Origin: an uncultured Eubacteriales bacterium
GTDB lineage: Bacteria; Bacillota; Clostridia; Oscillospirales; CAG-382
Reading direction: 5' to 3'
Assembly (NCBI GenBank): GCA_900554405.1
Contig: USHI01000058.1
Location: 1-7,504, forward strand
DNA: 7,504 nucleotides
Positions 1 through 5,239 of the stretch are shown here, piece after piece. The position numbers and the translations under genes are program-made. The first letter of the stretch is position 1. Every line of letters begins with the position of its first letter. The notes beneath the pieces are model-generated. The model was not told the DNA's origin and did not search any database. It was given only the letters and a program-made list of their open reading frames with translations.

Positions 1-553
1 ATGCTTCCAGGCAGCCGCGTCTGCCGCAGGGGCATTCGTCGCCGTCCTTTACAATGACGGTGTGCCCGAGCTCCGCACCGGAAAAGTTGAAGCCCGAATA
101 TATCCTGCCGTCGATAATGATACCGCCGCCGACACCCGTACCGATGGTGATAAACAGCGAATCGCGGTACCCCTTTGCCGCGCCGAAGGTTGCTTCACCT
201 TTTGCGGCGGCGGTGGCATCGTTGTCAATATATATCTTCTTAATGCCCGTAAGCTCCGAAAGCCTTGCGGCAATGGGGCAATTCAGGAACGGCAGAGTTG
301 CGGCATATATTATAACGCCGCGTTCGCTGTCCGCACTGCCGGGTGAAGCGATACCTGCATATGCGATATCATCGACAGTGATGCCGGTATCGGCAATAAC
401 TTTAAGGCAAAGCGACGCCATGTCCCGGATTATCCTGTCGCCATCCTCCTCACGGACGGTAACGCAGGAATCCTTGTGAAGTATAACGCCGTCTTCGTTG
501 CAGACGCCGGCTTTTATCGACATACCGCCGAGATCAATACCTAGATAATACAT
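1..553 (-). CDS. ROK-family sugar kinase, probable glucokinase (partial, C-terminus beyond window)
   Basis: Cytoplasmic ATP-dependent sugar kinase of the ROK family, most likely making glucose-6-phosphate from glucose. This feature is read from the sequence: 184 codons are present and the gene runs off the left edge. Family ROK kinases are about 300-320 residues, so roughly 60% is visible. Seen in order: phosphate-1 loop GIDLGGMSIKAG (residues 5-16), catalytic Asp112 in DNDAT (110-114), phosphate-2 loop ITIGTGVGGG (135-144), ELGH (161-164), and the ROK zinc motif CPCGRRGC (174-181), giving ligands His164, Cys174, Cys176 and Cys181. The ATG at 553-551 shares one base with the hprK stop (TAATG), and GGAGG lies 9 nt upstream (567-563), so translation is probably coupled to hprK. 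Odd point: Met11 replaces the usual Thr of the DLGGT loop. The ROK assignment is firm. Glucose as substrate is inferred, since ROK also covers other hexose and N-acetylmannosamine kinases. Repressor-type ROK proteins carry an N-terminal HTH, which is absent here. Confidence 0.93.
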   Translation of the reverse strand, partial: MYYLGIDLGGMSIKAGVCNEDGVILHKDSCVTVREEDGDRIIRDMASLCLKVIADTGITVDDIAYAGIASPGSADSERGVIIYAATLPFLNCPIAARLSELTGIKKIYIDNDATAAAKGEATFGAAKGYRDSLFITIGTGVGGGIIIDGRIYSGFNFSGAELGHTVIVKDGDECPCGRRGCLEA

Positions 554-1506
554 TAGAATGAACCTCCGTTTTCGAGAGCCTCCGCCTGAGCATTCAGCCT
601 TTTGTTGAATTCCTCGGCGGTATTATAACCCATTTTCTTCTGTCTGTTGTTCATTGCCGCTATTTCTATAATAACGGCAAGGTTGCGCCCCGGCTTGACG
701 GGCACGGTTATCAGCGGGATCTTTATGCCGAGTATTTCGGTGTATTCGGAATCGAGCCCGAAACGATCGTACATCTTACCCTGCTGCCAGTTTTCGAAAT
801 TGATAACAAGGTCGATCTTTTCGGATTCCTTTACCGAGCCCATACCGAATATACGGCGAACATCGATAATGCCTATCCCGCGCAGTTCTATATAGTGCTT
901 TATAAGCGGAGGCGCGCTTCCTACAAGAGTTATAGCCGAAACCTTTTTTATCTCCACCGCATCGTCGGCAATAAGCCGGTGACCGCGCTTTACAAGCTCT
1001 ATGGCGGTTTCGCTCTTGCCGATGCCGCTGTCGCCGAGTATGAGTATACCCTCGCCGTAGACCTCCACAAGAACCCCGTGGTGCGTTATTCTTTCCGCAA
1101 GCGACACGGAAAGCCCCGCTATCATAGCAGCCATCAGTGCGCTTGTCTTTGCTTCGCTCCGAAACAGCGGCGTGCCGCTTTTTCGGCATTCATCAAGCAG
1201 TTCCGGGAAAACATCCAGCCCCGTGGTGACAATCACGGCCTTTACATCGTGGGAAAGAAACCGTTCCAGAGAATTCCTTCTTTCCTCGGGCGAAAGCGAA
1301 AGCAGATAACTGTGCTCCATATTACCGAAAAGCTGAATGCGTTCGTTTTCGAAATCCGTGAAGAACCCGGCAAGCGGCAGCCCCGGGCGGCTGAGGTCGG
1401 CACGGCTTACAAGTATTTCCCCGTAATTATCCGGCGCAAACACTATCTGCAGGTTGTGAGCTTCCGCAAGCTCCCGTAACTTTATGCTGTACTTTTTACT
1501 CTGCAT
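553..1506 (-). CDS. hprK: HPr kinase/phosphorylase
   Basis: Bifunctional cytoplasmic enzyme that phosphorylates Ser-46 of the phosphocarrier HPr and also removes that phosphate, thereby controlling carbon catabolite repression through CcpA and sugar uptake through the PTS. The product is 317 residues (B. subtilis HprK is about 310). The N-terminal regulatory domain covers about 1-130 and includes LSRPGLPLAGFF (38-49). The C-terminal kinase domain carries the HHGVLVEVYG block with the conserved His143, Walker A GDSGIGKS (158-165), the ADD acidic pair (Asp181-Asp182), the HprK signature around LRGIGIIDVRRIFG (208-221) and VKPGRNLAVIIE near the C-terminus (270-281). All key residues look intact. 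I chose ATG at 1506 over the in-frame GTG at 1515, because AAGGAGG at 1522-1516 abuts that GTG but sits 9 nt from the ATG. The gene overlaps the DUF2812 gene by 11 bp and the ROK start by 1 base. An hprK-ROK kinase pairing fits a glucose-metabolism and catabolite-control module. Confidence 0.97.
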   Translation of the reverse strand: MQSKKYSIKLRELAEAHNLQIVFAPDNYGEILVSRADLSRPGLPLAGFFTDFENERIQLFGNMEHSYLLSLSPEERRNSLERFLSHDVKAVIVTTGLDVFPELLDECRKSGTPLFRSEAKTSALMAAMIAGLSVSLAERITHHGVLVEVYGEGILILGDSGIGKSETAIELVKRGHRLIADDAVEIKKVSAITLVGSAPPLIKHYIELRGIGIIDVRRIFGMGSVKESEKIDLVINFENWQQGKMYDRFGLDSEYTEILGIKIPLITVPVKPGRNLAVIIEIAAMNNRQKKMGYNTAEEFNKRLNAQAEALENGGSF

Positions 1507-2242
1507 CCGAATCACCCTCCTTTTCAGCCGCGGCGTTTACATCCGGAAGTTCCTTCTTTTTGCTGCCCGCAAAGTACCCGAGCGAAAGGCTTTCGTTCAC
1601 ATTAAGCGCGCAAAAGATCATCAATACGAGCGCGATCGGAGCGGTGATCGAAATGACCGCCATCGCGCCGCTGGTAATGCCTGTCATTTTATACCACAGC
1701 GAAAAATAGAGATTTGCGAGCCGTATAAACAGATTAAGCACATACTTCAGTGCATCGAGCATTTTATCGGCAATACTTTCACCGTTCAATGTAAGTGTTT
1801 TGATTGTCTGTTCGGAGAAATTTCGCCCGACCGATTCAAGCCAGTTTATAGCATAAAACTGATACCCCGTCACCGCCGCCGCGATAAGCCCGAAAAATCC
1901 GGTGTAAAACGCACGGACGGCAAAGACCTTGGCAGAAGGCAATGCAGTTTCCCTTGTAACCGGTATTTCGGTTTCGGAAACAAAATATATCCACCTTCCG
2001 TTGAGAAACACGGGTTCGGCACCGGAAGCCTTGCGGGCTTCGATATATTTATCTGCCTCCTCGCTTTCATAAGGCGCGGGAAGGTATTCTACCGCATAAA
2101 AATATCTGCCGCCTTCGTTTTTTTCGAAATAATAGCGATTATCGCGTATATCGTTCAGCAATAGGCCCTGCTTTCCCAGCTTGTCGAGCCAGGAACGCTC
2201 CCTGATGCGCGAAAAGAAAATCCTGAAATAAGAAATGCTCAT
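1496..2242 (-). CDS. DUF2812 domain-containing membrane protein
   Basis: Protein of unknown function, 248 residues, probably in the cytoplasmic membrane. The N-terminal part (about 6-95) has the features I associate with DUF2812: an aromatic start, SWLDKLGKQGLLL (17-29), then RYYFEKNEGGRYFYAVEYLP (36-55), and a second aromatic cluster NGRWIYFVSE (81-90). Two hydrophobic segments follow, about 111-131 and 185-214, separated by a polar region of about 50 residues. The tail is charged and ends in an acidic run. The start is ATG 2242, 6 nt after AGGAGG (2254-2249). An in-frame GTG further up would place the Shine-Dalgarno inside the gene. It is first in the leftward unit and overlaps hprK by 11 bp. 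DUF2812 genes are, from general knowledge, often beside PadR-type regulators; none is here. The DUF assignment rests on pattern recognition and the role is unknown. Confidence 0.82.
   Translation of the reverse strand: MSISYFRIFFSRIRERSWLDKLGKQGLLLNDIRDNRYYFEKNEGGRYFYAVEYLPAPYESEEADKYIEARKASGAEPVFLNGRWIYFVSETEIPVTRETALPSAKVFAVRAFYTGFFGLIAAAVTGYQFYAINWLESVGRNFSEQTIKTLTLNGESIADKMLDALKYVLNLFIRLANLYFSLWYKMTGITSGAMAVISITAPIALVLMIFCALNVNESLSLGYFAGSKKKELPDVNAAAEKEGDSDAE
1516..1522 (-). promoter_or_regulatory. Ribosome binding site of hprK
   Basis: AAGGAGG on the minus strand lies inside the last codons of the DUF2812 gene. It is 9 nt from ATG 1506-1504 and 0 nt from the in-frame GTG 1515-1513, which decides the hprK start in favour of the ATG and implies coupling to the upstream gene. 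Confidence 0.85.
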
Positions 2243-2248
2243 ACGCCA

Positions 2249-2254
2249 CCTCCT
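2249..2254 (-). promoter_or_regulatory. Ribosome binding site of the DUF2812 gene
   Basis: AGGAGG on the minus strand, 6 nt before ATG 2242-2240. It overlaps the codons that would follow the alternative GTG at 2260, so the downstream ATG is the likelier start. Confidence 0.85.
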
Positions 2255-2262
2255 GACCACTG

Positions 2263-2291
2263 ATTATACAATAATTATAAACGCTTGTCAA
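2263..2291 (-). promoter_or_regulatory. Consensus sigma-A-type promoter for DUF2812-hprK-ROK
   Basis: Minus-strand TTGACA (2291-2286) and TATAAT (2268-2263) are separated by exactly 17 bases, matching both hexamers of the vegetative consensus perfectly. Transcription would start near 2257-2255, leaving almost no leader before the AGGAGG at 2254-2249. No clear operator overlaps it. The -35 boxes of this promoter and the rightward SRP RNA promoter lie 35 bp apart, back to back. Confidence 0.88.
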
Positions 2292-2326
2292 TCAAAATTC
2301 GGGCAATGCTTTTATCGAAAAAATAC

Positions 2327-2355
2327 TTGAAAACCGAGCGCGCACATGATATAAT
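2327..2355 (+). promoter_or_regulatory. Promoter of the SRP RNA (and probably of the dnaX operon)
   Basis: TTGAAA (2327-2332), a 17-base spacer and TATAAT (2350-2355) form a near-consensus vegetative promoter. The expected start, about 2361-2363, coincides with the 5' strand of the terminal helix of the SRP RNA, which supports both calls. It is the only strong promoter I can see ahead of dnaX. Confidence 0.87.
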
Positions 2356-2360
2356 ACGAG

Positions 2361-2662
2361 GACGGGATATGAAATATGGTCATACTAACCGGGGAGTCAG
2401 CGGTGCCTTGTACCCGCAATCCGCTATAGCGGGGGCGATATACCCGATAAGGGCTTTGTTTGTGTCGCCGCGCCGTAAGAGCTTTGTTGAGAAGCGGGTC
2501 CTCGCGCAATTCGCACCTGTGAAATATGTCAGGTGAGGAATCAAGCAGCATTAAGCAGATATGCGGATGTGCCGCGAGGGTGCCTGTTTTGAGGAGATCT
2601 TCCGGTTTACGGACGGAAGCAGATTTCGAATCGGGTTGTATGGCCATATTTCGTATCCCGTA
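2361..2662 (+). ncRNA. ffs: Signal recognition particle RNA, large bacterial (Firmicutes) type
   Basis: RNA scaffold of the signal recognition particle, which with Ffh targets nascent membrane and secreted proteins to FtsY and the translocon. Three things identify it. (1) The Alu-like 5' domain has the conserved block GCGGTGCCTTGTACCCGCAA (2400-2419) followed by CCGCTATAGCGGG (2421-2433), with CCCGC/GCGGG pairing. (2) Domain IV has CAGGTGAGGAATCAAGCAGC (2530-2549): a GGAA tetraloop at 2537-2540 closed by UGA/UCA, then the symmetric loop CAGG/AGCA and the AUGUGCCGCGAGGG 3' side (2567-2580). (3) The ends pair: 2363-2383 is complementary to 2640-2660 with only two G-U wobbles. Further helices are CUCGCG 2501-2506 with 2573-2578 and CCGUAA 2473-2478 with 2607-2612. 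Ends are estimated from the promoter and terminal helix. The 3' flank is T-rich (TATTGTTTTATT) but not a clean terminator. Short reading frames here, including a 5' extension of dnaX, are spurious. Confidence 0.95.
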
Positions 2663-2674
2663 TTGTTTTATTAC

Positions 2675-2679
2675 GGAGG
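2675..2679 (+). promoter_or_regulatory. Ribosome binding site of dnaX
   Basis: GGAGG, 7 nt before ATG 2687. It fixes the dnaX start; the frame is open back into the SRP RNA gene, but nothing upstream resembles DnaX. Confidence 0.88.
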
Positions 2680-2686
2680 CGAAAAT

Positions 2687-4231
2687 ATGTATCTATCCTT
2701 ATACCGCAAATGGCGGCCGCGCACCTTCGACGAAATGTGCGGTCAGCAGCATATCACCTCCGTGCTCAAAAAGCAATGCGCGCAGGGGCGTGTATCGCAC
2801 GCATATCTGTTTTGCGGTACGCGCGGCACCGGCAAAACCTCTGCGGCAAAAATACTTGCAAAGGCCGTCAACTGCGAAAACCCGCAGGACGGCAACCCCT
2901 GCAACGAATGCTTTGCCTGCAGAAGCATAGACAACGGCAGTGCCACGGACGTTTTGGAGATCGATGCGGCAAGCAACAACAAGGTCGAAAACGTTCGCGA
3001 TCTTCGCGAGGAGGTCGTATACCCCCCTTCGGTTCTCAAAAAGCGCGTATACATCGTGGATGAAGTCCATATGCTCACCGACAGCGCCTTCAACGCGCTG
3101 CTCAAAACATTGGAAGAGCCGCCTGAATATGTGGTTTTTATTCTTGCGACGACAGAGCTCAGCGAGCTTCCCGCAACGATAATATCGCGCTGCATGCGCT
3201 TCGATTTCTCCCGCATAGACGAATCCGCGATATTCGACAGGCTTATGTATGTTGCCTCCGCAGAAGGCATACGGATCGAAAAAGAAGCGGCGGAGCTTAT
3301 ATCTCACCTTGCGGACGGCGCACTCCGCGATGCGCTTTCGCTTCTTGAAGCCTGCACCAACGGCTACAACGGCGTACTGGATGCAAAGGCTGTCCGTGAT
3401 GTTTTGGGGCTGGCAGGCGACGAAGCCGTCTATTCCCTGCTCCACGCGATCGCCGAACGTAATGTCCCCGATGCAATAGCCGTTATCGACACGGTACACC
3501 GTTCTTCAAAAGACATCTCGGCTTTTGTGGATGATATTGCATCCGCCGTCAGCAGTATAATAATAGATAAACAGCTCCGCAAATTCGGCAAAAATGCAAA
3601 CCTGCGCGGAATGCTGCCGAAGCTTTCGGAAGAATTTACGGCGGAACAGCTTTTTTACATTGCTTCTGTTTTGGAAGAAACGCAGGGCAGAATCTCAAGA
3701 TATGCGATGAACAAGCGTGTGATTATCGAGCTTGCGGTTATTCGTATGTGCGACAGAAGCCTTTCGGATTCCCCGAAGGCGCTTGCCGCGAGAATATCCG
3801 AACTGGAACGCAGGCTTGCTCTGCTTACCGCCGCCGGGTACCGCCCCGCGGAGGACAGCACTCCGGATATTCAGCCGGAACCTGCCGCGGCAGCACCGTC
3901 GCGAACTGATAACCCGCCGGAAGCCCCCGTGCGTGAGGAACCGATACCCTTTGACGGGATATCCGATGTATACGAATACCTTTCCGGCGCTCCCGATATC
4001 CGCGGCTTCCTGCAGCAGGCATCCGTTGCACGCATAGGGGACAGGATCATTGTTTCCGCGAATCCCTTTACGCTCGAAATGCTCGGGTCGGACAAAAACA
4101 AAAAGACCCTGTGCGAAGCGTTTATCGCGGCGACAGGCAAGCGTGTAACGCTCGAGCTTGCGGTTGCATCCGAAAGAAAGCAGCAAGCTGCCGAAAAGCG
4201 TGAATCCTATATCGACGAACTTACAAACTGA
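2687..4231 (+). CDS. dnaX: DNA polymerase III subunit gamma/tau
   Basis: ATPase of the clamp loader that opens and places the DNA sliding clamp and, in the tau form, tethers polymerase and helicase at the replication fork. The product is 514 residues, somewhat shorter than B. subtilis DnaX (about 560). It begins with the family signature YRKWRPRTFDEMCGQ (6-20). Then come Walker A GTRGTGKT (44-51), a zinc module with Cys63, Cys72, Cys75 and Cys78, Walker B DEVH (125-128), the sensor stretch ATTELSELPATIISR (154-168) with the SRC motif (167-169), and the AAA+ lid and collar region to about 355. A Pro/Glu/Ala-rich linker (about 387-422) leads to a C-terminal domain of about 90 residues. Start chosen at the ATG with GGAGG 7 nt upstream. 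I see no slippery heptamer of the E. coli dnaX kind. It lies 26 nt after the SRP RNA and 30 nt before ybaB, and probably depends on the SRP promoter. Confidence 0.97.
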   Translation: MYLSLYRKWRPRTFDEMCGQQHITSVLKKQCAQGRVSHAYLFCGTRGTGKTSAAKILAKAVNCENPQDGNPCNECFACRSIDNGSATDVLEIDAASNNKVENVRDLREEVVYPPSVLKKRVYIVDEVHMLTDSAFNALLKTLEEPPEYVVFILATTELSELPATIISRCMRFDFSRIDESAIFDRLMYVASAEGIRIEKEAAELISHLADGALRDALSLLEACTNGYNGVLDAKAVRDVLGLAGDEAVYSLLHAIAERNVPDAIAVIDTVHRSSKDISAFVDDIASAVSSIIIDKQLRKFGKNANLRGMLPKLSEEFTAEQLFYIASVLEETQGRISRYAMNKRVIIELAVIRMCDRSLSDSPKALAARISELERRLALLTAAGYRPAEDSTPDIQPEPAAAAPSRTDNPPEAPVREEPIPFDGISDVYEYLSGAPDIRGFLQQASVARIGDRIIVSANPFTLEMLGSDKNKKTLCEAFIAATGKRVTLELAVASERKQQAAEKRESYIDELTN

Positions 4232-4261
4232 TTTTACAACAACAAATAAGGAGAGCATAAA

Positions 4262-4618
4262 ATGAAAGTAAGACTTCCCAAAGGTGTCGGCGGCGGACCT
4301 CAGGACATGAATTCGCTTATGCGGCAGGCGCAGAAAATGCAGGAGGATATGGCTGCAAAGCAGACCGAGCTCGAAGAGCGTGAATATGACATAAGCGCCG
4401 GCGGCGGGGTTGTCAATGTCCGTATAAACGGCAAAAACGAGATATTATCCATAAATATCGACGAACAGATCATCGATCCGGAGGACAAGGAAACGCTCGA
4501 GGATATACTTGTCGCCGCCGTAAACGAGGCGATAAAGCGCGTTTCGGATGTAAACGCCGCCGAAATGAGCAAGATCACCGGTTCCATGTCCGTACCGGGT
4601 ATGCCCGGACTTTTCTGA
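4262..4618 (+). CDS. ybaB: YbaB/EbfC family nucleoid-associated protein
   Basis: Small DNA-binding protein of the YbaB/EbfC family, which forms dimers shaped like tweezers and coats the nucleoid. It is almost always encoded between dnaX and recR. The product is 118 residues, within a few of the usual 100-115. Seen here: an N-terminal amphipathic helix rich in Gln, Met, Glu and Lys (DMNSLMRQAQKMQEDMAAKQ, 15-34), the strand region YDISAGGGVVNVRINGKNEI (42-61) with the conserved Gly-rich turn, then INIDEQIIDPEDKETLEDIL (64-83) and a helix with AAVNEAIKRV. The tail ends in the Met/Pro/Gly-rich MSVPGMPGLF typical of the family. AAGGAG at 4248-4253 lies 8 nt before the ATG. One base separates its stop from the recR start, so the two are probably coupled. 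A direct role with RecR is suggested by context only. Confidence 0.96.
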   Translation: MKVRLPKGVGGGPQDMNSLMRQAQKMQEDMAAKQTELEEREYDISAGGGVVNVRINGKNEILSINIDEQIIDPEDKETLEDILVAAVNEAIKRVSDVNAAEMSKITGSMSVPGMPGLF

Positions 4619-4619
4619 T

Positions 4620-5207
4620 ATGACACCTACGCTCGAAAAGCTTATCAATTGCTTTGCTTCGCTTCCCGGTGTCGGAAGAAAGAGCGCCGTGAGGCTTTCC
4701 TACCGTATTATCGAAATGAAGCCGGAGGAAGTACAATATTTTGCCGAAACGCTGCTCGAGGCGAAAAACAGCATAAAGCTCTGTTCGGTATGCCAGTCCT
4801 ATTCGGATACCGATATCTGCCCGATCTGCGCGGATGACACCCGCGACGGAAGCACCCTGATAGTCGTAGAGGATAATAAAGCCCTTGAAGCCATCGAGGA
4901 AGCACACGAATACCGCGGGAAATACCATGTCCTTCACGGCGTTATTTCCCCTGTCGACGGTATCGGGCCGGATCGGCTCAAAATTAAAGAGCTTATCGCA
5001 CGGCTGGACGGCAGTGTGAAAGAAGTTATCATTGCCACAAATCCGAGCACGGAAGGCGAAGCGACGGCGATGTATATAAGCCGCCTCATAAAGCCGTTCG
5101 GCGTAAAGGTCACGCGGCTCGCATACGGACTTCCCGTTGGCGGAACTCTTGAATATGCGGATACCGTCACACTTATCCGCGCGATAGAGGGCAGAACCGA
5201 ATTTTGA
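4620..5207 (+). CDS. recR: Recombination mediator protein RecR
   Basis: Ring-forming DNA-binding protein that works with RecO (and RecF) to load RecA onto SSB-coated single-stranded DNA in gap repair. The product is 195 residues (family about 198) and complete. Seen in order: helix-hairpin-helix LPGVGRKSAVRL (15-26), a C4 zinc finger with Cys55, Cys58, Cys67 and Cys70, a Toprim domain with LIVVEDNKALEAIE (80-93) and ATNPSTEGEATA (139-150), and the C-terminal block YGLPVGGTLEYADTVTL (169-185). The ATG follows the ybaB TGA after one base. No real Shine-Dalgarno precedes it (upstream bases are within GGTATGCCCGGAC), so expression probably relies on ribosomes finishing ybaB. There are 32 bp to the DUF1538 gene with no terminator between, placing the unusual membrane pair in the same unit. 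Confidence 0.97.
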   Translation: MTPTLEKLINCFASLPGVGRKSAVRLSYRIIEMKPEEVQYFAETLLEAKNSIKLCSVCQSYSDTDICPICADDTRDGSTLIVVEDNKALEAIEEAHEYRGKYHVLHGVISPVDGIGPDRLKIKELIARLDGSVKEVIIATNPSTEGEATAMYISRLIKPFGVKVTRLAYGLPVGGTLEYADTVTLIRAIEGRTEF

Positions 5208-5226
5208 CATGACCGACCATTTACGG

Positions 5227-5233
5227 AAGGAGG
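5227..5233 (+). promoter_or_regulatory. Ribosome binding site of the DUF1538 gene
   Basis: AAGGAGG lies 6 nt before GTG 5240. It is the strongest Shine-Dalgarno in the rightward unit and supports the GTG as start. The next amino acids, MKKSFFDGS, form a plausible short cytoplasmic N-terminus before the first membrane helix. Confidence 0.85.
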
Positions 5234-5239
5234 TAATCC

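Noticed and set aside
553..1515. Longer hprK starting at GTG 1515
   Set aside because: The Shine-Dalgarno AAGGAGG directly abuts this GTG, leaving no spacer, whereas ATG 1506 has 9 nt.
895..2164. Long plus-strand open frames opposite hprK and the DUF2812 gene
   Set aside because: They are rich in Arg, Cys and His in the way of antisense shadows, lack ribosome binding sites, and overlap clearly recognisable genes.
2272..2291. Possible catabolite-responsive element (AAGCGTTTA core) overlapping the hprK-operon promoter spacer
   Set aside because: Compared with the TGWAANCGNTNWCA consensus there are at least four mismatches, including the outer TG and the CA arm. Too weak to call.
2285..2647. 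Open reading frames on both strands between the divergent promoters, and a 42-codon upstream extension of dnaX
   Set aside because: They lie over the SRP RNA gene, have no ribosome binding site in place, and resemble no protein. The dnaX family signature begins right after the ATG at 2687, which has its own GGAGG.
4093..4112. A-rich stretch in dnaX as a programmed frameshift site producing a short gamma form
   Set aside because: In frame the codons are GAC AAA AAC AAA AAG, and no heptamer there has the X XXY YYZ form required for -1 slippage. The position is also far downstream, in the C-terminal domain, unlike the E. coli site.
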